The notes under the pieces are model-generated. The model did no database searches. It worked only from the letters and a program-made list of their open reading frames with translations, and was not told where the DNA came from. Shown here in pieces: positions 7,301 through 11,185 of a stretch of 11,185 nucleotides of DNA (within the stretch, counting starts at the first letter, position 1; every line of letters starts with the position of its first letter). Location: NCBI GenBank assembly GCA_964540005.1, contig CAZILN010000307.1:1-11185 (forward strand). Reading direction: 5' to 3'. The stretch is from CAZILN01 sp964540005. Lineage in GTDB: Bacteria; Bacteroidota; Bacteroidia; Bacteroidales; SM23-62. A program made the position numbers and the translations under genes.

Positions 7301-7882
7301 CAAGGCAAGGTCACACTCTCCGTCGCGGATGAGTATTTCTATCAGGTTCAGCCGCGGAACAATATTACCAGGAATGGTACCAACCATCTCATCAAGGTAC
7401 CCGCGTCTCAGTTCCCGGGAAGCGGGATCAGGTGAAGACCTGTACAGTTCTGAGAGCTGGTACAGGGATTTTACATGACCAGGGGAAAATTTGATGATCT
7501 TCTCAAGTTCTACAATCGATTTCTCAGGCTGATCGCTCATCTCATAAACTTTTGCCAGTATCAGCCTGACATCAGGATCCTCCTGATCCATCTTAATGGC
7601 CTGTTGTAGCCAGTCCTCAGCCTCCCGGTATTCGCCCATCCTCAGATAGACAATACCCAGGTTCGCATACCCCAGTACTTCTTTTGGATCAAGGTCCACT
7701 ACTTTAAGAAACTCATCCCTGGCTTCCTCCAGCTTGTTCTCTTCAAGATACGCCAGTCCGAGTGTTCTAGCTGTAATAATTTCTTCTGATGTTGCATTAT
7801 CCCGGTCCCTGTTCTGATTACATCCAAAGAAGAGTAAGGAGAGAACACACGAAATCAACAATGTATGGTTTTTGAATCTCAT
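4337..7882 (-). CDS. TPR / seven-motif VCBS propeller / ASPIC-UnbV lipoprotein with long unassigned C-terminal region
   Basis: An 1181-residue protein. Residues 1-21 form a lipoprotein signal (hydrophobic core, LFFGC, Cys21). Tetratricopeptide repeats occupy about 33-170 (helix pairs such as LGLAYLEENKLEEARDEFLK and LGIVYLRMGEYREAEDWLQQ), with a degenerate helical part to about 225. Seven DxDxDGxxD calcium motifs start near 316, 371, 421, 472, 523, 578 and 633, a regular 50-55-residue spacing that fits one per blade of a seven-bladed propeller. An ASPIC/UnbV domain follows at about 655-735 (NHYVKMKLVG, GIGARIEIRSGG, IHFGLGPREKAEVIRILW). Residues about 745-1181 begin with CPFLYTWNGSSYVF, look beta-rich and are unassigned. 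Expected location is an envelope membrane, possibly the outer face, but the residues after Cys21 (NQNRDRD) are not the classical surface-export signal. TPRs suggest a protein partner. It follows the substrate-binding protein gene by 54 bases and is the last gene of the collinear block. Confidence 0.9.
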   Translation of the reverse strand: MRFKNHTLLISCVLSLLFFGCNQNRDRDNATSEEIITARTLGLAYLEENKLEEARDEFLKVVDLDPKEVLGYANLGIVYLRMGEYREAEDWLQQAIKMDQEDPDVRLILAKVYEMSDQPEKSIVELEKIIKFSPGHVKSLYQLSELYRSSPDPASRELRRGYLDEMVGTIPGNIVPRLNLIEILIRDGECDLALRQMEELQQVFPEFPKESLEFHKKTIAALQQGKTDDAEVSFMVFHNYLKVTSPYQAGITDLKGPGGSLIGFPVISFDQKKTSGQIADWKTLLEAINFTDILSQADLEFLAAGQAGMTSIIAADYDGDGDTDLYVGKMDPESQSYRHYLLSNDWGKFADVTEEAGISQQGKGFCGSFADYDNDGFLDLFLTGEESNLLYRNSGNGTFEEVSEAAGISESTGAGKPLFFDYDHDGDLDLFIAGYGPNLLYRNNADGTFTGQGEASGLAGGDWNSTDASFGDFDNDGDIDLVVINEDASCTLYSNQRQGVFRDITEGSGLESEKGSTAITIGDYNNDGFLDLFVTSQVAGNCRLYRNLGDAHFEVDESSEEITQSLAGVRANDAVFLDFDNDGYLDLLVTGQPEAVNGEAVILYHNDGSGTMWLAPGILPENIGSANSILVFDYNEDGDLDVALVGVNGGIRLLRNDGGNNNHYVKMKLVGLRTGSGKNNYYGIGARIEIRSGGLYQVKVVTEADIHFGLGPREKAEVIRILWTNGVPQNIFFPQTDQDLVEEQILKGSCPFLYTWNGSSYVFTKDIMWRSALGMPLGIMGETSAYAPPGASVDYIMIPGEALKPVDNSYSLQITCELWETIYMDKVELVAVDHPANVEVYVDEGFSSPDQDLRLYQVGEKKMPISAWDHNGQDILPELAEIDDKYVSGFQRGKYQGLTEMRDMVLELGELDHSMEIHLYLHGWIFPTDASINASTSQSSKLKMISPYIQVINEKGEWETIIDDISFPMGKAKTQVIDLSGKIPTSDPRIRICTNMEIYWDQIFFTNDNPDVPVQLCKLEPSSADLHFRGFSRSYRKGGRYGPHWFDYSQFTVDQKWRDLTGNYTRYGDVLPLLTDADDKYIIKNAGDETSISFSAEDLPPLPEGWKRDFLIHSVGWVKDGDLNTATGQTVDPLPFHGMTSYPYGPDESYPSDPEHQEYLREYNTRKVTTEELVNALIKSD

Positions 7883-7936
7883 CAGTCAGGATCTTAGGTC
7901 ACTTGCTACAATATACTAAAAATCTTGTAATAGATT
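7883..7936. other. 54-bp intergenic gap within the minus-strand block
   Basis: An AT-rich spacer between the second substrate-binding protein gene and the TPR/VCBS gene. I see no TAnnTTTG match on the minus strand and no hairpin followed by a T-run, so read-through from the upstream gene is the simplest reading. Confidence 0.4.
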
Positions 7937-9049
7937 TTAATCATCCAGTTTAATGACGACAGGACCGCTGTTTTTAATGCACATAATCTCTGAAGCGCCC
8001 AGGCGGTTCCCGTCAGCATCAAAGCGGATCTCTCCGGTCACCCCGTGTTTGTAGTTAATTTCAGTGAAGGCATCAATGATCTTATCCCTGTCCGTACCGC
8101 CCTTCTTTACCGCTTCAATGATCAGATTAATACCATCGTATGCGTAGGCTGCTGCTGCACCCGGCTGGTATCCAAATGCTTCCTGGAATGTTTTTTGAAA
8201 CCCGGCGCCTTCTTTTGTAAACCAGTGACCGGATGATACCAGGCACATCCCCTCGAGGCTGTTCCAATCGGGACCGGATGCTCTCTGATCATCAGTGATT
8301 GATAAAGTCCCGAAAACCAGCTGATCCATTTTTCTCTGCTGCAACATTGGTATGACCTCAGAAGCCAATGAAGGTTTGCCAAATAATATAATAGCTTCAG
8401 TATCATATCGTTCAATCTCTTGCAAGGTTTCTTTCAAGTCCTCAGAAGATGATCTGTACATATAATGTCTGGGTATTGCCAGCTTCAGCAGGGCAGCAGC
8501 CTTTATAAAACTGCGAACTGCATTCCTGGAGTCGTAGTCTTCTGTTCCAATGACCGTAACGCGGCTTATCTTCCTGTTCTTATATATATCCTGTATTAAT
8601 GTGACTGCCTGCTGGTCATCATTTGGCACACAGCGAAAATACCAGGGGACAAATGCCTGGGACAGGCTCATGTCGGTTGCCCAGGCAGATAAAAAAACGA
8701 TCTTCGTTTTGGTAGCCACCTGTTCCGCCAGGTGTGCATTCCGGCCATCCAGGGAACCCATGATGGCAACTACCTCATCATCAAACACCAGTCCTACCGA
8801 TTCTTTGGAGCCTGCCCCCCATGGGCCCTCGGCTGAACGAACTACAAGATGAAAGCTACACCCTTCATAGCCCCCTTTCTCATTTGCTTCCCGGATGGCC
8901 AGTTCAGCTCCGTGTTTTGCTGCTATAGCTTCCTGTTCAGGAATTAAAAGTCCGATCTTAACTGCTGCATCCTGAGCTTTAATGATAGCTGGTCCGGTCC
9001 CAGACGCAATCAGTAAGCCAGCCAGCAATAATAATCTAAACTGAGTCAT
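7937..9049 (-). CDS. ABC-type substrate-binding protein, LivJ-like type I periplasmic fold (copy A)
   Basis: A 370-residue protein. Residues 1-25 are a Sec signal peptide (FRLLLLAGLLIASG core, probable cleavage after IKA, before QDA). The mature part is a type I periplasmic-binding fold of the branched-chain amino acid/amide receptor kind (Peripla_BP_6). It opens with VKIGLLIPEQ (30-39), followed by HGAELAIREANEKGGY, the glycine-rich IMGSLDGRNAHLAEQV, the hinge-region PWYFRCVPNDDQQA, AIILFGKPSLASEVIPML, and the closing YAYDGINLIIEAVKKGG and GVTGEIRFDADGN. Ligand cannot be read from sequence; the family covers amino acids, amides and aromatic acids. It is clearly related to the partial gene at 9974-11185, with which it shares PW(x)xRC, AYDGxNLIIE and GVTGxI. 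It lies 56 bases after the DAHP synthase gene, in the same direction. No permease or ATPase gene is in view, so transport itself is unproven. Confidence 0.88.
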   Translation of the reverse strand: MTQFRLLLLAGLLIASGTGPAIIKAQDAAVKIGLLIPEQEAIAAKHGAELAIREANEKGGYEGCSFHLVVRSAEGPWGAGSKESVGLVFDDEVVAIMGSLDGRNAHLAEQVATKTKIVFLSAWATDMSLSQAFVPWYFRCVPNDDQQAVTLIQDIYKNRKISRVTVIGTEDYDSRNAVRSFIKAAALLKLAIPRHYMYRSSSEDLKETLQEIERYDTEAIILFGKPSLASEVIPMLQQRKMDQLVFGTLSITDDQRASGPDWNSLEGMCLVSSGHWFTKEGAGFQKTFQEAFGYQPGAAAAYAYDGINLIIEAVKKGGTDRDKIIDAFTEINYKHGVTGEIRFDADGNRLGASEIMCIKNSGPVVIKLDD

Positions 9050-9105
9050 GAATTATTTATCAAAAGACTGATCCGGAGAATAAGATCTGCTACCCACTAA
9101 AGGAA
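9050..9105. other. 56-bp intergenic gap within the minus-strand block
   Basis: A spacer between the DAHP synthase stop and the copy A substrate-binding protein start. The bases just before the start read GATAAATAATTC on the minus strand, an AT-rich leader without a Shine-Dalgarno motif. No promoter box or terminator is convincing. Confidence 0.4.
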
Positions 9106-9963
9106 TCAGGCCGGGGAAGGTTTAATGTGAAGCAGTTTTCTTCCTATTGCCTGTGCCACTTTCTCAATATCCTTTACTAATTGAACAAAATCTTCAGGAT
9201 ACAGTGATTGCTTACCATCGCTCAGGGCATCTAAAGGGTTGTTATGAACTTCAATCATTAGACCATCGGCTCCGGCGGCAATGGCAGCTTTTGCCATGGC
9301 AGGAACCATCCAGCTCAGGCCTGTTCCATGACTCGGATCAACAATTACAGGGAGATGGGTTTGCTGTTTCAGTAAAGGTATCACACTCAGATCGAGTGTA
9401 AACCGGGTATAATTATCAAAACAACGGATCCCCCGCTCACATAGAATTATGTCCTGGTTACCCTCGCAGAGGATATACTCTGCGGCCAGAAGGTACTCTT
9501 CCACCGTTGCCATCATGCCACGCTTAAACAATACAGGTTTCATGCATTTGCCTGCTTCTTTCAGCAGCGGGAAATTGTTCATGCTCCGGGAACCAATCTG
9601 TACGATATCAGTATATTCGCAAACCAGTTCCATCTGGCGTGTATCCATCACTTCTGTAACAACAGGCAAACCGGTTTCTTTCCTTGCCTCGACCAGGTAT
9701 TTAAGCCCTTCTTCCCCGAGGCCCTGGAAACTATAGGGTGAGGTCCTTGGCTTATAGGCTCCGCCCCTTAATATATTTGCACCTGCAGAACACACCAGTT
9801 GTGCAGTTTCAAGCAATTGATCCCTGTTTTCAACGGCACAGGGCCCTGCAATGATTATAATTTCTTTCCCGCCAATCTTCATGCCGTTCAGATCAATAAT
9901 GGTGTCGGCCGGTTTTTTCTGGCGGCTGACCAGGTTCGGAATATCGCCTCTATGCATTTCCAT
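9106..9963 (-). CDS. aroF: 3-deoxy-7-phosphoheptulonate (DAHP) synthase, type I-beta core form
   Basis: A 285-residue cytoplasmic enzyme that condenses phosphoenolpyruvate with erythrose 4-phosphate to DAHP, the first step of the shikimate pathway. Motifs: IIIAGPCAVEN with metal ligand Cys42, LRGGAYKPRTSPYSFQGLG (the KPRTS signature), QIGSRSMNNFPLL, VLFKRGMMATVEEYLLAAEYI, CERGIRCFDNYTRFTLDL, IVDPSHGTG with His212, and MIEVHNNPLDALSDGKQSL with Glu238 and Asp249. All four expected metal ligands are present, so activity is likely. Only about 35 residues precede the catalytic core. There is no N-terminal ferredoxin-like (ACT-type) domain and no fused chorismate mutase, so allosteric control by aromatic products is probably absent. 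The gene sits between two substrate-binding protein genes, 10 bases after the upstream one, and no other aro gene is visible. The symbol follows common practice for this type and the exact name varies between annotations. Confidence 0.93.
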   Translation of the reverse strand: MEMHRGDIPNLVSRQKKPADTIIDLNGMKIGGKEIIIIAGPCAVENRDQLLETAQLVCSAGANILRGGAYKPRTSPYSFQGLGEEGLKYLVEARKETGLPVVTEVMDTRQMELVCEYTDIVQIGSRSMNNFPLLKEAGKCMKPVLFKRGMMATVEEYLLAAEYILCEGNQDIILCERGIRCFDNYTRFTLDLSVIPLLKQQTHLPVIVDPSHGTGLSWMVPAMAKAAIAAGADGLMIEVHNNPLDALSDGKQSLYPEDFVQLVKDIEKVAQAIGRKLLHIKPSPA

Positions 9964-9973
9964 GGTTATGTGC

Positions 9974-11185
9974 TTAATCTGTACTATTTTCGGTTAGTTT
10001 TCCTTTAGGTATATCAGGTATCAGATCTGGACCAGGAGTGAACTCAAACTGGCCATTGATCACTTCGGTCATCCATATCGGACCGATATCGTTCCATGAT
10101 GCATCCAGAATGATCTTACCGGTCACTCCCTGGTATCCCTGGAAAGTTTCCAGGTCTGTAAGAACATCACGGATCAGGGCACGGTTAAGACCTACACGGT
10201 ATATAGATTCAATGATGAGGTTCATGCCATCATATGCATGCGCTGCAAATACATCAGGCTCTATGCCGAATCTCTCATAATAGTTGCTGTTAAAGGCCTT
10301 TAGCTTAGGCAGGTCAAGCCTGGGATTGTACTGACAGGTGGTAACCACACCCTCGGCATCCTTGCCTGCAATCTCGAGAAACAGGGGTGACATCATCCTG
10401 TCGCATCCATAAACAGGTTGTTGCATTCCCATTGCCCGCATTTGTTTTACTATCATGGCTGTTTCTCTGGCATTCCCCCAGAGAAGCACCGCATCGGGAG
10501 AAGCGTTGATGATCCGCTCTATCTGTGTTTTAAAATCTGTGTCCCCGTCGGCAAACCTTACTTCCAGGACCAGGGGAAAACCGATGCGAAGAGCCGCATC
10601 CCTGAATTCCACAACGCTGACCCGGCCATACCGGTTGTCGGCACGCAGTACGGCTACTCTCGAATGTCCCTTTTCCTGGTAGATATGGTTCACAAGCGCA
10701 TAGCTGCTCTGCCTGTCATCAGCGATGCAACGTATCATCCATGGGATCCTTGTTTCGGTAAAGGTCGGATCGGGATCCCCCGTATTTATCATGGGGATTT
10801 CCAGCTTCAATGCAACCCTCAGGGCGACATGTGAATTTACATCATCGATGGTCCCTATAAATGCCCAGACTTTCTCGTCGTTCATTTTTACAACCTCGTT
10901 GGCGGCGGCACCCCATAAGCCCACATCATTGTGGGCGAGAATTTTGAATGGAATCCCTTTATATCCACCCTTTTTATTCGCCTCCTCTGCTGCCAGGGTT
11001 GCTCCCTGCAACATCTGTATCCCCTGAGGAACCATTATGGATCCATCCAGTGGTCCCAACACTCCAATTCTGACTTCATCCAGACCAGTGGGTTCAGGCT
11101 TTTCACGTCCCGCACCGGTGAAAAGCTGAAGATCATCAAAAAAATTCTTATAGGCTTTCTGAAACTGGCCATACGGTATCCATTC
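9974..11185 (-). CDS. ABC-type substrate-binding protein, LivJ-like type I periplasmic fold (copy B, 5' end missing)
   Basis: The frame is open from the right edge to a TAA at 9974-9976: 403 residues visible, N-terminus missing. An internal GTG at 11062 is not the start, because 41 more in-frame codons precede it without a stop. Those begin EWIPYGQFQKAYKNFF and end in a Pro/Glu-rich linker before the binding fold, which opens with VRIGVLGPLDG. Further landmarks are QGATLAAEEANKKGGY, FIGTIDDVNSHVALRV, IPWMIRCIADDRQSS, VAVLRADNRYGR, HAYDGMNLIIES and GVTGKIILDASWN. This is the receptor fold of branched-chain amino acid-type ABC systems (Peripla_BP_6). It is paralogous to the gene at 7937-9049, though clearly diverged, so a different ligand is plausible. 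It is probably exported, but the signal peptide lies outside the window. The DAHP synthase gene starts 10 bases downstream, so co-transcription is likely. Confidence 0.87.
   Translation of the reverse strand, partial: EWIPYGQFQKAYKNFFDDLQLFTGAGREKPEPTGLDEVRIGVLGPLDGSIMVPQGIQMLQGATLAAEEANKKGGYKGIPFKILAHNDVGLWGAAANEVVKMNDEKVWAFIGTIDDVNSHVALRVALKLEIPMINTGDPDPTFTETRIPWMIRCIADDRQSSYALVNHIYQEKGHSRVAVLRADNRYGRVSVVEFRDAALRIGFPLVLEVRFADGDTDFKTQIERIINASPDAVLLWGNARETAMIVKQMRAMGMQQPVYGCDRMMSPLFLEIAGKDAEGVVTTCQYNPRLDLPKLKAFNSNYYERFGIEPDVFAAHAYDGMNLIIESIYRVGLNRALIRDVLTDLETFQGYQGVTGKIILDASWNDIGPIWMTEVINGQFEFTPGPDLIPDIPKGKLTENSTD

Noticed and set aside
11060..11062. GTG at 11062 as the start of receptor copy B
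   Set aside because: The frame stays open for 41 more codons to the right edge, and a start here would cut the first strand of the binding fold (VRIGVLGP) and remove any export signal.

Overview
The window looks like a chromosomal segment of a member of the Bacteroidota, probably uncultured or environmental. The pointers are exported carbohydrate enzymes with Tat or lipoprotein signals, AT-rich leaders without clear Shine-Dalgarno sequences, one near-perfect TAnnTTTG-type -7 promoter box, and large VCBS/FG-GAP proteins with ASPIC/UnbV domains. Rank below phylum cannot be read from the sequence. No RNA gene, insertion sequence, CRISPR array or phage gene is visible, and no non-coding stretch exceeds about 160 bases.

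Layout. (1) Positions 1-2093, minus strand: a Tat-type C_GCAxxG_C_C family redox-like lipoprotein gene whose stop codon shares one base with the start of a secreted CRTAC1-type gene (seven calcium-binding VCBS motifs; the ASPIC/UnbV domain is cut by the left edge). A candidate promoter lies at 2145-2152. (2) Positions 2253-4303, plus strand: a two-gene unit encoding a GH130-like lipoprotein glycosidase and a Tat-signal sugar isomerase/epimerase-like TIM barrel. (3) Positions 4337-11185, minus strand: a collinear block that enters from the right edge and encodes, in transcription order, a type I periplasmic substrate-binding protein (5' end missing), a stand-alone core DAHP synthase (type I-beta), a second, paralogous substrate-binding protein, and an 1181-residue lipoprotein with TPRs, a seven-motif VCBS propeller, an ASPIC/UnbV domain and a long C-terminal region I cannot assign. 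Gaps within this block are 10, 56 and 54 bases.

How the genes may work together (inference). Apart from the DAHP synthase, every product carries an export signal or belongs to an exported family, so the locus is mainly about the cell envelope. The GH130-like enzyme and TIM barrel could process a glycoside outside the cytoplasm. The right-hand block pairs two solute-binding proteins with a large propeller lipoprotein and the first enzyme of the shikimate pathway, with no permease or ATPase in view. That combination is the part most worth pursuing as a possibly undescribed system: a solute capture or sensing apparatus tied to aromatic metabolism is one reading, and chance collinearity is another.
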